From contig CM038908.1 in NCBI GenBank assembly GCA_021904315.1, forward strand, positions 20,542,501 through 20,606,500: a DNA stretch of 64,000 bases, written 5' to 3'. Under the pieces are notes generated by a model, which saw only the letters and a program-made list of their open reading frames with translations, made no database searches and had not been told where the DNA came from. Shown here piece by piece: positions 12,601 through 26,907 of this stretch. The stretch is from Sphagnum magellanicum. Taxonomy: Eukaryota > Streptophyta > Sphagnopsida > Sphagnales > Sphagnaceae. The position numbers were made by a program, and so were the translations under genes. Position 1 is the stretch's first letter; each line of letters begins with the position of its first letter.

Positions 12601-13724
12601 AGTTGTTACATTCATCAAGGTTCACGTGGCACTTAAACCATGGGCTCAATACACACAATTGTTAACTAGTCCAAAATCAACAACAATTTGTAGGAACATA
12701 ATTTTGAAAACCTTTCAAAGCACAATGTGAGTTACATTTAAGGGTCCCTAAACCACCCAAAAAGTACAAACTCCTTGTATGTGGGCCTTTCCAAACACAT
12801 CTTGTACTTTACCAAACAACCATGTTGATTATTTAGTATGTTTATGATGGTACTTCTTGCTTATAATTGTTTTTAGAAGCATTCACTTAAATCATTAAGT
12901 ATCAAAATGCATCCAACAAAACAGGTGATGCCCATGTACATGTCATTACTTGCAAAAATGGTTGAAGATTATCCATTTATCCTTCTTGCCAAAATTAATT
13001 TTGAACTCTTTTGTGTGATTTGAATTTATTGATTTTTCTTGCTTGTTTGTTGTCATGTTGGAAATAATCCATGCACTAATTTAGCTTGTGCAAAAGTGAG
13101 ATGTATTGTTTGTGATTGTGTTGCAACCATCAATATTTGTTAGGGACAACTCTATTTTCATTGCTTGAATCTTGCCACAAAACATGTGTTTGATGTGTTC
13201 CAAGATTTGGTTGCTTGTACTCATACCATAGGGCATTTGAAAGCATGTTCATTAGACTTGAACATGTTCAATGTTGATTATCTGTGCTTTGATTCCTTGA
13301 ATTTCATTTTGTAGGCTACAGTTTACAATCCAAGTGATCCAAGAAATCTTCACTATTCTTGTGGATGATGGAAAAATATCTTATTCAAGTATGTACACAC
13401 TTCAATTAAGGTTTTGATTAATTTGAAATATTATCCATTTGTTAATTGTTCCTTCTTTGCTTTTATGCAAGTCTGTCATATTTTATAATTAACAAATGTA
13501 GGTGCACAATGTTCATTGTTGGTTTAGTTAGGGCCTATAACTAATAACTTTATATTCAACAACATTACCTTCTACTCATTATCATATTTGATTACCCATT
13601 GCCCATTATCCACTACCTTATGTGTATTATGTACATTTCATATGATTTTTTTTTGTTTTGTATATTTCTTTGATGATTCATTCATGTATGTATTGTAATT
13701 GTAGCTAAATCACTCACTTGGGAA
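12601..13724. other. AT-rich non-coding stretch
   Basis: No gene or repeat is recognised between the gypsy remnant and the hAT remnant. Confidence 0.4.
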
Positions 13725-14279
13725 TTAACTTTTAAGCTTCCAAAATTTCATTTGATGGATGTTATGGGGATTTGCTATCCTCAATATTGGCTTCAAGGAC
13801 AATTTTGATCAACATCTTGAGTTGATCAAGTCTCACTACTACTTTAACAACACTTGGAACTTGTCAAAATTTTAAATGCAAATACAACATCCATAGAAGC
13901 AACCAAGATTTTTCCATCCATTTTATCATCAAATGCTTTGGATATGCAATCCAACCTATTCAAAATTACCATGAAATTTAATGTTACCATTGCAATGGAG
14001 GTTCCATTTAATGTCAACCCTTTAATTTGACTTTTGTGCACTTTGAAAACTTATCGCATATTAAGGCATTCACTTCTTGAATTTTTCAAGTTGGCAAAAA
14101 TTGCAATTGTGCAAGTCCTAGGGTTAGTGGAAGATGAAAGAACTTTTTCCACCCTTTCTTTCATGAAGTCAAAGTTGAAGAATCGCTTCAACGAACACCT
14201 ACACACAATTACGGGGATGTATTCCCAAACTTTCTACATTTTGGATACATTCCCCTATGGCACATGTTTTGATGACTAG
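13725..14279 (+). pseudogene. hAT-type transposase C-terminal remnant
   Basis: The 81-codon frame ending at 14279 contains VEDERTFSTLSFMKSKLKNR, the signature of the hAT C-terminal dimerisation region (ERxFS...K.KLRNR). It continues with a Y/F-rich tail (QTFYILDTFPY) seen in plant proteins of this kind. Upstream, broken plus-strand frames give further related-looking pieces, including MDVMGICYPQYWLQG near 13755 and a FKITMKFN block near 13970. Stops separate them. This is a domesticated-type or hAT transposase relic, not an active gene, and I found no terminal inverted repeats. Confidence 0.7.
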
Positions 14280-17200
14280 AAGGAGCAAAAAACAAAGCAA
14301 GGATTAAATTAGAATCTCATAGTTTAGGGTCCCATATATTGCAATGATGATAAGTTTTAACTAGAACTAGGTGATTGCTTTGCTAATGAAGTTACAAAGT
14401 TAAGTTTCATTTGGGCTTAGGAGTCAAAGTTAAAATGGTGTTGCCTTATGCAATGTAGGTTGTGTATATATGGAGCTTGGAGTCTCAATGTTTAAGTGTT
14501 TGAATGTCAACTACTTTTCACCATTGTTTGTTTTTGCTTTATGCCCATTGCCTCTTGCCCTTTGCCATTGTTTGTTTTTGCAATTTGCCTAGTGCCCACT
14601 ACCTTCTGCAACTTGAAATTATCTATTTTTTCTTTTTGCCCAATGCCTAGTGCCTTCTTCCATTATTTATTTATGCCTTCTATCAAGTGCACATCACCTT
14701 GAGTGTAAATGAATTCTTAAATCTTGATTGCCATATATGTGTGTCCATTGTTTATGTTGAATGTCTTGTGTGTGTGAGTTTGGGTGTTTAATTTCCTTAT
14801 GTGTATATATTTATATGTGATTTTTGTTTGTTAATGTTTACACATTGAATCTTGATACTTGAGTGTTTGTTTATGTTTGATTCTCTAAGTGGATGTCTAT
14901 GTTTGAATGTTTGGTGTCTATGCACATCTACAATATTCAATGTTTAATAGTTTGAATGCCCCATTGTCAATGTTTCAAGGTTTATTTGTTTATAATAACC
15001 TCTTTTTTGTATGTGTCTAAATTTCATAATATGTGTAGGTGCACGTGTATTTGTATGCATTGTGTGTGGTTTTGAATGTAATTTTTGTTTGATTTTTTAT
15101 GTATTTTGATTGTCCATTATCTATGTGTGTCTAAAGATTGACCTAAGTTTGATGTCTATATGTATGGTGTATGTCATGTGAATGATTGAGTTTAGTGTGT
15201 TTCCTTGTCTAATATAGGATCTATTGTCAAAACTTTAAATTCTTTTAAATTCTTGACTCTTATTGTAAAACAATCACCTAACAATGAAAAAGACCTTTTA
15301 TGCATGTTCAAAAGATTTTAGAAAGATAACTTGATAGTGCATTGCTATATAGCTTTGTAGAACATAGGCTCCATAGCCATATTGCTAATTTTCTTTTGTA
15401 AATCTTGCTAGTTTTTTAATTGGAATTTGGAATTATTGCCAACTTGTAATGAATTTGTTTTCTTACACATAGCCAATCTTTTGTTTTATTCAAGATTTGT
15501 ATCACCAAATGTTCCACACTTTGGCACTTGTGATGTCACCAAATTTGCAACAAACTTTTTGGTGCAATAACCATTTTGTCAAAATTTGAAAAACCTTAAA
15601 AAAAAGGCCATGACATACTTATGTGCATATTATCAATCTATCATTAATTACCAACCAACTACCTATTACCAACCCCAAACCCTCCTATCATCTACATACC
15701 TACAACCTACTCACCTATTACCTACTTGTTTTTGTATTACCAACCCCCAACCAACTGACCAACTTAACTACCTATATATAACCTACATATTATTTACCTA
15801 CTCACTTTACCTATTTTTTATCTATTACTCAATTCAAACATATTTATCACTAACCTCCCTATTAGTAACAAAATTATATGCATCAACACCATTTAAAATA
15901 AATATCACACATGCCATGTTTAAAATGGTAATATTTGATATAATTGAAATGGGAAAGGGACCAAGTCATATTGGACATACTACTTTGGGGAGGGGAAAAA
16001 AAAAAAAAAAAACCCTTATGTCATTTAAAATAAGTAAATAAGCCACATTAGCAATTGCACATTTATAATGATAAAGCATAAAAGAAATGTTTTTGTAGTA
16101 GTGGGTGGCAATATTATAAGTTGTGAGAGAACCTTTTTTATCTATCTTGTAAATTTGTTTCTTGCATAATACTAATTTAACACAATAGCCAAAAAGAGTT
16201 AAGATGTTAAAATCACATTGTTTAGAGGACAACAGATCTCATTTGCAAATCTTCAAAACAATACATTTTGACTATGTCATATGAACAATTGACATTGACA
16301 ACCTCGAATTGAAGAATCACCTAAATCATGAAGGCGAGGCCAAATTAATTACACTTGTTGCCTTGTAATCATCCTTGAATTAAAATTTATTCATAAAAAC
16401 AAACTATTAAGGTGAGTTTTACTATTGAAAATATATAAATATTTTGTTTGGTCTATTGTAAAAGGTATTGGTCATTATTTACCTTGCAAGTGTCTAAACT
16501 TAACATACATTGTAGAAATTATGTGAGATTTGCTTACATTTATATTTTCATAACATTGTTCCTTGTGGGATTTGTCATTGAAGGAGGCAATGATGTCACA
16601 TGGATAAGAGGAATTCATTAAAAAAATAATTAAGAGATTTTTAAGGTATATATTTTGAAGGTTGTAAGAAATCATTATTTAGAAGTTGTAGAAGGTTCTG
16701 AAAGGTTGTGCTAATGGAGGATTTATAAAGGTTGAATTGATGAATGAAAGCACACTAAAACCCCTTAAAAATTGTAATCACAAGTATAATATATTTATAA
16801 TTTTTTTTTTGGTAACATATAGACATCACATCTTGGAGTAACCCTAAACCCTAAACCATCTTGAAATTAAAACTTAGTGAACTCCCAAAAATCTTCATGG
16901 GGTAATATGAATAACAAGCCTTAAAAACACCACCCTTCAATCTCACCAATGCAAGTTATGACATACATTGTGATGCAATTCCAAGTCCTATCTTTCTATC
17001 ATGTCTTGTTTCACCAATAAAATCTTCTACTTCTCACTCATTGCCAAACATTTTGTCATTATTCTTTTTCAAATGTACATCATCCTTCCATTAAATCTTT
17101 GTAGATTGTCCTTGGCATTTTGTTTCAATTTTCAAGGTGTGCTTGACCAATTTGTGTTAAGGTAGGTGTAGGAGAGACCTCATTTCAAGTGAGTTATTTT

Positions 17201-17559
17201 AGAGGAATGACAATGAGTTACTATTTTGAAACATTAATGTAGTGAGTAATGATGTGGTTAAAGTATATGTTCAAGATACAAAAGGCACTAATATGATATA
17301 TCAACTAAAACTTTCCCTCATAGGTTCCTGAAAGTTGAGTCAATAATTATATTAAAAGTTTTATGAAAAATGTCTTTATATGCTCAAAGCTTATGAGGCG
17401 TTGATTCCTAGTTTTGTAATAGAAAACAAATCTATAATGCATTCTTTAGCTTTCACGAACTTGAACTCAAGGTGAGGTCTATTGGCACAAATCAAGATAG
17501 AGGGTGGTTAATGCAAATTGGAATTAAAATGGTGCACAAAAAAATTCACATGAAACACA
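14280..17559. other. AT-rich non-coding stretch
   Basis: No gene is recognised. It includes TTG/TGT-rich low-complexity DNA (about 14460-15200), an ACC/CCTA-rich tract (about 15630-15840) that creates a spurious 151-codon frame, an A-run near 15998, and a short CCCTAAA dimer near 16843. Confidence 0.5.
15630..15840. repeat. ACC/CCTA low-complexity tract
   Basis: Imperfect CTACC, ACCTA and CCAAC words run for about 200 bp on the plus strand. It resembles the tracts near 10.9 and 56.6 kb. The protein frame across it is Thr/Tyr/Pro low complexity and is not considered a gene. Confidence 0.65.
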
Positions 17560-18214
17560 AACTCACATGATTCATCACAATTTGGACTTGGAAGGAGTCC
17601 TTATTCTCCTCCTTATAATGTATTCTATAGATGGCAATGGCGATTACACTAAAGGCATAAATTCTTGAGATTCCCAAGTGAAAGTATCAACTAAAAAAGT
17701 TATGAGTGTTGTTATTTTGTGAGTTCATAACTTCCGCACATGGACTTTGATCCAAAAGATTTCACATTAAACTTTTTAGCCCTTGAAAAAAATTGTTCAA
17801 TATCATATCACATTTTCAATTCGAGGTTAAATTTAGCCCCCTTTGTTAGCTGTTTTAATGGTTAGGAGTTGAATTGACAATTTGATCCCCAACCATTTAA
17901 TTGGGCATAACTTGTGTTTCAGATATTCAAATAAAGAATGTAACCCAACTTTAAGGATATGCATTTGCAATGTTTTTCCAATGGTTTAAAGAAAATTCAA
18001 TTTGCACAAGGTTTGATCCCCAAACCTTGTCCCAAATCTTAAGACACCTTAGGATTCACAATTCCCAAAATAAGAATCCATTTGGAGTTTTGGGATTCAC
18101 TTTTTTGCATTTTCCTACAATCATGGGAATGTGTTTTAGTCATGAAAATTGTTTTAATTCACTTCCTTGTCATGCTCTAACTTCAATCATGAACTCAAAG
18201 CTAAGGTTACAACA
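17560..18214 (+). repeat. Degenerate LTR-like repeat, copy 1
   Basis: This stretch aligns by eye with copies near 40.5-41.04 kb, 63.06-63.7 kb and, inverted, 46.2-47.1 kb. Shared landmarks in order are a TTTGGACTTGGAAGGAGTCC block, a CATAACTT block, a near-palindrome around 17864-17889, GGGCATAACTTGTGTTTCAG, TTTTCCAATGG, a CCCAAAACCTTG-like block, GGGATTCAC, and an end in CTAAGGTTACAACA. Other copies end in CTAGGGTTRYGACA. It looks like an old solo LTR; the left boundary is approximate. Confidence 0.6.
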
Positions 18215-21200
18215 ATGATTTACATTTCCAATGCCACTTGTTATGCTAAGCATGGTTTTAGTATGTAAGGAAGACAATGTCTTAAAATTGGGAGGTGTAT
18301 AAGGGTTTGGATATTGACCCAAAAGAGGCTTGTTGGATTTTTGTGGTGCAATTGTTGATGTTGGGCAAAGGTGTCTTTAGATGAACTCGATTTAATGGAC
18401 ATAGACTTATAACCTTGCCCATATTATATAAACTATCAATGGGGATGTTAAATTGAGCTTTTGGGTTCATGAGATAAAATAATCAAATTTGCTTGAAAAT
18501 GTATCAATTTATGATTGTGTCATTATTATACATAAACTACTATGATGAGTGCCATGTCCTACACATGACATTTTAATTGGGTGGTTTGTGTTCTTTGAAC
18601 TCATAGTGGATCTTTGTGAAAAATAAAATTTCCATCCCCCTAAATTGTAAAGTAGGGATGACTATGTAGAACATTGCTTTTCATTAAAATTTTGGGGCTT
18701 GTGTAGGAAGGATATGAAAGTTTGTCATAATGATATAAGATTTTTTTTTATAGTATGCCCCTTGGGTTGGAGTAAATTGGAAAATCATGTTCATGTTTTA
18801 TTATTCCACTTATGTAGCAATGTCCATTATAGCATTAACAACACATGGCCATAAAACTTCATATCCTAATCCACCTTGGGGCACACTTTTTGGTAACCAA
18901 AATATTTGGAATGCATGTCAAACATTGATTATAAGTTTGCATAAAGAGGTGAAGACTTTGTCATTGAATAGACTTTTCAATTCACATTATCATTATTGTC
19001 AACAAACCATCCCCATTAAATGACATACTTTTAGGGTGTTAACAAGTTTGTTATTGGAACATAAGACTTGGATAAAATTCATCTAATGGATATGAAAACT
19101 TCAACTAATGTGTGAATGGCATGATAAGGTTGACACATACTATGAATAAATTGACCTTCATTTAACATTCATTTAAGAGGTGTGAACACATACCCCATGG
19201 GGCACACTTAGGTTATTAATCTTTGATATCACTTGTATCAAAAGATAATTGTTTGGGATGTATTTATACCTTGTAGGTTTGTAATTTCCAATACATTTGT
19301 ATTATCTAATTATTTATTGATTTGATTTTGGTTGTGATAAGAAGTTTGGTCAATTAGAAAATCGTGAAATATAAGCCTTTTCATTTATCCCATTCAACTT
19401 TGGTTCAATATTGACTATTCAATTTCTTTTAAATGGTTATTAGGTTCAATAACATTGATCAAACCAATTATTGTCCACCCTTTGAATGCTAGGGTACATA
19501 GCAAAATACATTGAATACCCCCATCCACCCCCCCTCCCCCCCACCCAAGGCCTCTTTATGCTTGTAACATTTGTCCCTTTCACATTCCTTCTAGATCCAA
19601 TGTGAATATTTTCTTTTGTTTGTCCTCCTAAAGCATACTAAACATGTAAATTGCACGATTAACATTGACCATTGATCAAGGAATGTAAAAGAAAACACTA
19701 ATTTTTGTAGGTTTGCAAAAAGAAAAACTTGCACCGTTCATATTTTAATAAGGTAAGGTGATTCACTTTTGGAATCATTGTGTCCATTTTTGCAAGGTAC
19801 ATTTTTTTTGAATACCTGAGTAATAAAAATTGGTTATAAATTAAAATCTTGATTATGACGACATGTATGTAATTTGCTTTAACAAAAATACACATTTTTA
19901 GATATATAATTTTAAATCTAAAAAATATAAATTGGTTAATTAAAATGATAAAAAATAAAAACAATCATATTGAATTTCATTCCAATTTATTTATAATTAC
20001 TTAATATGTGGTATATATCACGAATAATAAATTTTATGCAAAATCCATCCCTTAAAAACCATAACCAAATTCTAATTATGGACTTTTGAATGGTCATATT
20101 TGATTAGCCATATTTTCATGTTCCTAAAATCATTTTTTTAATATTTGATTTTTTTTCTTTAGAGGGGCATATTTTTGGAACCTCTAATTAGGCTCCTAGG
20201 TGTAGTCACAATCCAATGAACCAAAAAGGGTGTCAAACTGTAAAGAAAAAAATCAAAATTAGAAAAATATTTATGTTTTACCATTTAAAACCATGGAAAT
20301 CATGGGAAGTTGTTATTTTTTCATTCATATGAATGTCAGGGAATTCAAACCAAAAATCCATTTGATGAAATTTTAAGTTTAAGTTTTGATTTTAAACCTT
20401 TGAAAATGAACACCTATTGCGTAAAAAAGAGTCAATTTTGCAAAGGACTATCAAAAGGATTCATATAATAAAAATAATTTGATGGGAAAAAAAGAGAAGA
20501 TAAAAACCTATTAACCACATTTTTAAAAAACCTATACCCTAGAAATTGTGGAATTAAAAAAAAATTAAACCCAAAAAACTTTCCAAAATTGATTTAGAAT
20601 TTAAAAACTTCAAAAGTCCTTTTACCACATATAAATGGGGTACAATTTACATGATGTGTTAAGAAAAGTTGTATCTTATAATAAAAAAAAACATAAAAAA
20701 AAATTAAATGATTTTTTGGTTATGATTTGAAAATTTTATCATTAAAAAAAAACATTGAATTTATGAGGAATATGCACACTTTCAAAAATTCATATTTACT
20801 CAAAAATGATAAACAAAAAAAAAGTCATGTACAAGGACAACTATAAACATTTATTATAACAAATCGCAAAAAAATAAATTCAAAATTCATTTGTATGAAA
20901 AATATATTTTTGGATAAAAGGACATGTAGTCCTTTTTTAAAATAATCATGTTGGTTCATTGTATTTCGTTTGCACCCTCCTATTAATATGAATTATTTTA
21001 CTTTTGATACAAAAAAATTATTATCATTTTATTAGTGACACCGAAAAAATTACAAATCTAACACTATAAAATGGACATGTGTGGATTTTATTATTTCAAA
21101 AATTGAACCACTTTATAATGCATTTACCCTCCATGTAATTTCACAATTGAGGTTTCACCTTTTTTTATTTTTTTCTTCAACCACCTTGACCTATCTTTCA

Positions 21201-23400
21201 ATGCAATGAGTACTTGATCTTTGACATATCGACAAGCAAACAAAAGATTCAAGTATTCACAACATGATCTCCTTGGCTTCTTTGATTACTTCTCATTATT
21301 TAGTTGGTTGTTTATGTACATGTCATCAAGGAGATGATCAAGCTTTTTAGCATAGCTTTAAATGGGTTGTTAAACAATTATTTTTTCCTCCACCAACATG
21401 TGTCCCCTTGGTGTTGCAATGTACAATAAGTGTGATATCCTTATCACCAAATATAGCCTCTTTAATCCATAGCCTTTTCATTACCTTGTCCTTTAACCCA
21501 ACCCATGGCCCTTTATTCAATTTGCCTATAATGGATCCTTGATCTAAGACAACTTGGTTATTGAATTGGCTAAAACATTCATAACTAAAGCAACATCATC
21601 ATTCTTATCTACTATTGTTTTTTTGTCTATTAGCATGAGATGTTGTCCATTTGTTGGAATGCTTATTATAGGTTATCCTAATGACATTTGTGACATAATC
21701 ATTGGTTCAAGTGTTGAAAATAGATTTTTTGTTTAAAGAAGGTCTTGCAACTAGGGACAATTAATTTTCAACTCTTGCATGAAGCGGTCAATATGATTAC
21801 ATGTGCATTCAAGCAAGCTAGTGGGCACCATAGTCCCACCTAAACAACTTTTCCCCTTCCCTTGCTACTTATTTTAAGGTAGATGGTTCATTAGTAGATT
21901 TATTACTTTTTCCAACAATGAAAATGTAATAAAAAGAAAAGTAAATTAGAACCAACTTTGGATTTTGGCATCATGATACAATTTAAATTCCAAGTAATCA
22001 TATATGGGTGACCTTCCTTTTAGATAATGAAATAGGTCTTTCTATGACATGAATAGTGAATTTTTTTCATGATGCAAATGTTTCATTTGACATTATTTGT
22101 TCAACATTTGAACACAAACTTCAAATTTTATTATCTTGCAACTTTTTCATCAAATGTCAAAAGCAAGTAGTTGCATTCTCAATTTTTGGAATGCATTGAA
22201 AAATCTTATATAGGGATTTTACTATTTTGAAATAATCAAGCAAATTGCAACATAAGTATTTGATGTGACATTATTTTTAGGTATTGGTGACTCATCTTTT
22301 CAAAAATGAAAACATCATTAACCATATGCATTCAAAACCTAAAAACAAGATAAACAATGACAAGGGGTAAAACATATAAGATGCAATGGTTTTTGCAAAA
22401 CTACAAATATCGTTCCACATTTGGTTTCTAACATTGGGCAAGGTGAAAGAACAAGAATTCAATTTTGGTCTCTAGGTGATTATGTTTCAAAAATTTGTTA
22501 ATTTTATTGGTTGAGTGAGATTAAACAAGTGTGGGTTTAATCATAAATTGTTGAATTCTAAGAATTAGTGTAGTCGAGTTGAACAATTGAAAATGAATAA
22601 TGTTATATGTATGAAAAGTACAAGTTTCAAAATTAGCATATGTGCTTGGACAAGTATGGTTTTTTCATGTTGTAAGGTTTTTTTAGTTTTTTGTCATTTT
22701 ATATTTGTTGCTAGGATATCATCAATGGTTCAAATTGGATAAAAGGAATCACCAAGACATAATCATTCTTTAATTTTCATTGTAAGAAATGGTATTTAAG
22801 TTGATGTTGAAATTTTTGGATGGATTTGGGAAAAAATATTTCTAATGTATCATGAGTTTTTTTAATAGATTTGAAATGAATCTAATGAGTATGGGGTACT
22901 CAATTTTTTGGCATTATAAATATAATAATTGATGTTCATTATCTAAAGGACTTTCAAAGGACTCCAAATGGTTTGAAAATGACATTTTGATGAGAAATTT
23001 CTTATGCACACTTTATACATAATAGTATACAATTTGCAAATATCCATCTCTTCTAATGGACTCATTAACATGTCTTGAAGACATTTGTTTGAAAGAAATT
23101 GTAAACAAGGTATCACAAACATGCTGGCCCTGCCAATAAATAAGATGTTGTACATGTACCTACTGTGTCCACACTCTGAACACCAAAACAATCTCTTCCA
23201 ATCCAAACAATCTAAACATTTTCACCCAACAAACCGGTTCACCTAATGTGAAACTCGTTCTGTTAAGGTAAAACTTCCAAAAGTTGGATCCAATGCGAGA
23301 GTCCCTGTGCACCTAACTTATCTGAAAGTAAGCCATGGGCACATATATGCTCCATTGTTGCGTTCTTCTATTAAAATATTGTGCTAATTAGTTTAGATAT
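18215..23400. other. AT-rich non-coding stretch
   Basis: No gene is recognised. The minus strand around 21.2-21.9 kb yields broken protein-like pieces such as DKDITLIVHCNTKGTHVGGG separated by stops; I could not assign them to a family. A C-rich run lies near 19522-19550. The rest is A/T-rich low-complexity sequence. Confidence 0.4.
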
Positions 23401-26400
23401 ATGGGCCAGGCATAATTTTTAATCTTATATAACTTGGTGATTTGACTTGTATTTTAGGTGAATCAACACAAGCAATGCTATGTTGATGGAGGATGAGAAA
23501 GAACAAGAAAGTACATGATACCCTATTTTTGTAACCTTGATTCCTTTGAGTTGTAATGAACATTAACTATGGACTGCACTCTAACTTCTAGACCTTTCGT
23601 TAACTAAAATTTGTAGAAGACCACAACATGCTCTCTAGGTTTGTGAGACCACCCCTCATGTTATCTTCTTTCTTTTTTGTTTTGTCTTTTTTCCATGATC
23701 TCTTAATTCTCCTCCACATTCACCACCGTCACCACTTTGACTTCCTTACGTGGCATTGAGTGGAAATATTTCGCAAAAGTAGTAATACTTTCCCATAACA
23801 TGGTGGGTAGGATTTGAGGACCCAAGTTGCAAAATACCTCCACCACCACTAGCAAAACTACCACCGCAATAGTTGTTATATTGAATAATTCTTCACATTT
23901 CATTTAGAACAAAAAATAAAAACAAATTTTTTAATAGACCCACAACCTAAAACCAAAATTTAAATTGAGACTGGAAGCATAGAGGAAGACGTAGTTACAA
24001 TACACAAGATTTCTTGTGCATGAGTTTTAGGCGTGGGAGACAATTGTTGCAAAGGTCCTAGACTTGTGAGGAGAGGGGGTTGACAAAATTGCAAGCATGC
24101 TTGGTCCGATTGACACTAGTAAGCTTTCCATCACATTACCTTTTACTAGGTTATTCTTCTTGTCTATAGTGGAGGTGCCCTTAGAACATGTAGTGATATG
24201 GGTAGAGTGCTAATCTAGTTGTGCATGACAATTTTCTAGACCAAAAGACTAATCACAATTTTTTCATCATTAAAATAGTTTTCTGTTTGTAAGAATGGAC
24301 TAGGCCATTGGAATGGTAGTGGTTTTTCTTGAGCCATGGAAAAATATGAAATGCCTTCTCATGAAGCTCCATGTAGAGGTAGGCCTTGCACCTATACAGG
24401 TGAGCCTTGCTCATCTAGATTAATGCCCTTGCCACACGTCATTACACCTTGATCTCATGTTCCACCCTTGATTTAGAGGGTGTACTGCCCTAGTGCCCAA
24501 GCACCTTATACTAACAAACATTGGGGAGGGTGCCTACCAATTTTGTGCATGTAAATGTAAATAATTGTATATATGACATGTAAAATTGTGAAAGTGTAAA
24601 TCATTTACACTTAGGCATCCAAATTTTTACACTTTCACTCACAGCAAGATAATGTAAATGATTGTCAAATACATTTACATGATGTCATGTAAATGTTTTG
24701 GGGTAGGTAAGTGTAAGTGTCTATATAACCTTCAGCAATTATACCTATTTGCAATCCAAATTAATTAGTGGTGAGTGCATCCGAATGTGGGTGCTTCCCA
24801 AAGCTCAAAGTTGTTTTGGAATGGGTCACTTTGATTGGCCCTTCAAAAAAAGGATGCACCCAATTAAAAGCTTCTATTTGGGAAGCTTTTGCTACCAATA
24901 TAGTACCATGGAAATGTTTCCTTTTAGACCAAGTACTATACTTGCTTACCCCATTATTAATTAGTCACTTTGTGCACTAATAATTGTTAAATATTGGAAA
25001 TCGTAGTTGGGCCAATGATATTTTAATTTTTGTAAAATTAGGCAATTTTCTTTTCAAAATTTCCAAAATTAAGCCAAATAAATTAAAGTCCTAACTCATG
25101 GGACTTGAGTTTAGGAGGGACAAGAAACTGGAGGACCCTCTATCCTTCTTCATCATTGTTATGGGAGGTTTTCTTTACCACTGCTTGTCACACATGCCTC
25201 TTACACTTTTCCTCTGTTTACTAAGGTTTTAACTCTGTTTACATGGAATATTTTGTTGCTAAAATATATTGTTTTACATTGTTCACATGAAAACGATATT
25301 GTTCTTGATTTAAATGAATATTAATCTATAGAATTTGAATTATCTAAGCTGATTCTTATTATATCTCATGGGAATTTTCAAATTTTGGTGTTTTTTATAA
25401 AATTAGGCCAACCTCCAACATGTTTTTGGAACTATAAAGTCATCGGATTGAATAATTATGGGGCAAAATGCTTTTGAATTATTTTTAGCATAACAAGGTA
25501 GGCAAGTATGGTATATACAATACAATAGCACATTTTTGGGCAAAGGATATGGAACAAACTTTAGCTCTATTGAAGAATATCTTGGGTGCACATTCTTACA
25601 TGCATCTTGGTGCATGTTGCCCCCACATCATTGAGTAGAATTTTCTTTCTCAACTTTGTTCATTATCATTTTTAGCCTAGTCTTTTCCAAGAACTCGGCA
25701 CCTTTTGTGATTCATATTAATTAATTTAATACTAGTGATGCATCCAAAGATCTATCTATATATATATATAGAGAGAGAGAGGTGTGTTTTGCAGTGAGCC
25801 ACTTTGATTGGCCCATCGCCAAAAAAAACCTCCTGAAATTTTGGGCCCCCCCTTGCCCCAAAATATAGGAGACACATTTTTGCATTGTTTTACTTGATTG
25901 TGTAAAATAGTGTTGCATGTATTTGACTTACATTTCCATCATTTTACACTTACACATCTTATGTTATACACATATAAAGATGCAGGTGGGCCTTATACAC
26001 TTACATGAAGAGTAAATAAATCCCATTACACTTTCAAGGAGTGTGTCTTGAATGCACAATATCGGTGCCTACCATTTTGATGCGTTGAATATTCAGCACG
26101 TTTTAGCTGAAAACCCCAGCCTTCCAGAGAAAGAGAAACATAGTTGAGTGAGTAAAAAAGCTAACAAAGTCCAATGCTCTGTCTACCTTGGCACAAAAAA
26201 AAATATTACAAATACAACACCTTACGTTGTGCATTGGGTTTTGGGAATGGCAATGTAGTGCTTGGTTTCCTTTCTTTCCCTCCCTCCCTCCCTCCCTTGG
26301 GCATTGCCTTTCTGATTTCTTGCCCTAATCCATGTAGAGTCCTACCTTTAGATATGAGACTTTATCCCTGGACTCTAGCCCCAAGTCGTCGTCGTTCCCT

Positions 26401-26860
26401 CCTTGCTGCATTGACTTGGAATTGTGTATTATATATACATGTGCACCACTGCACCACTCTTGTTCTCTTGTGTTATCAAGCTACAGTTAGTTTACATAGT
26501 ATGATCCAGAGAAAAGGGAGATCTAGACATCTACTACACTCTACACTTGTTGCATCAAAAAGCACTGTAATGGCTCTTGGACAAAGCACTCTTAGATTTT
26601 GTACTTTTCTATTCCCACAAGATGGATAAGAGAAACTCGACCAGAAGATGGATATTTTGTGGGTAGTTTCCATCCTCTTTTTTTACATACAGCTAACAAG
26701 AATCCATCCTATGAAAGGAAGAAAGAATGAGTAGGCCTGATCAGGAAGGGGGAGGAGATTCATCTTTCTGGTGAAAACTAAAACCAGAAAATATGAAAAA
26801 TAAGTTTTTTATAAAAAATAGGTATATATATTTTAAATAAAAAATAGAAAATTTTAACAC
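23401..26860. other. Non-coding stretch with small repeats
   Basis: No gene is recognised. Inverted and direct TGTAAATG/CATTTACA words cluster near 24545-24700. The phrase CACTTTGATTGGCCC occurs at about 24826 and again near 25800. A TA/GA microsatellite lies at about 25753-25782 and a CCCT run near 26278-26298. The 151-codon frame at 26174-26629 has no recognisable domain. Confidence 0.4.
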
Positions 26861-26907
26861 GGGCATTTCAAAAAGCAGACTTGGGTGTTTCACTTTTTGA
26901 AATGCCC
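26861..26907. repeat. Perfect 15-bp hairpin
   Basis: GGGCATTTCAAAAAG at 26861-26875 is followed by a 17-base loop and its exact reverse complement at 26893-26907. GGGCATTTCAAAAA also occurs once near 4424, so the arm may derive from a dispersed repeat terminus. Confidence 0.75.

Noticed and set aside
15586..16041. 151-codon plus-strand ORF
   Set aside because: Produced by the ACC/CCTA low-complexity tract; Thr/Tyr/Pro repeats without a domain.
24545..26040. Possible transposon bounded by TGTAAATG words and CACTTTGATTGGCCC
   Set aside because: The shared phrases are in direct orientation and in different order at the two ends, so no coherent element could be drawn.
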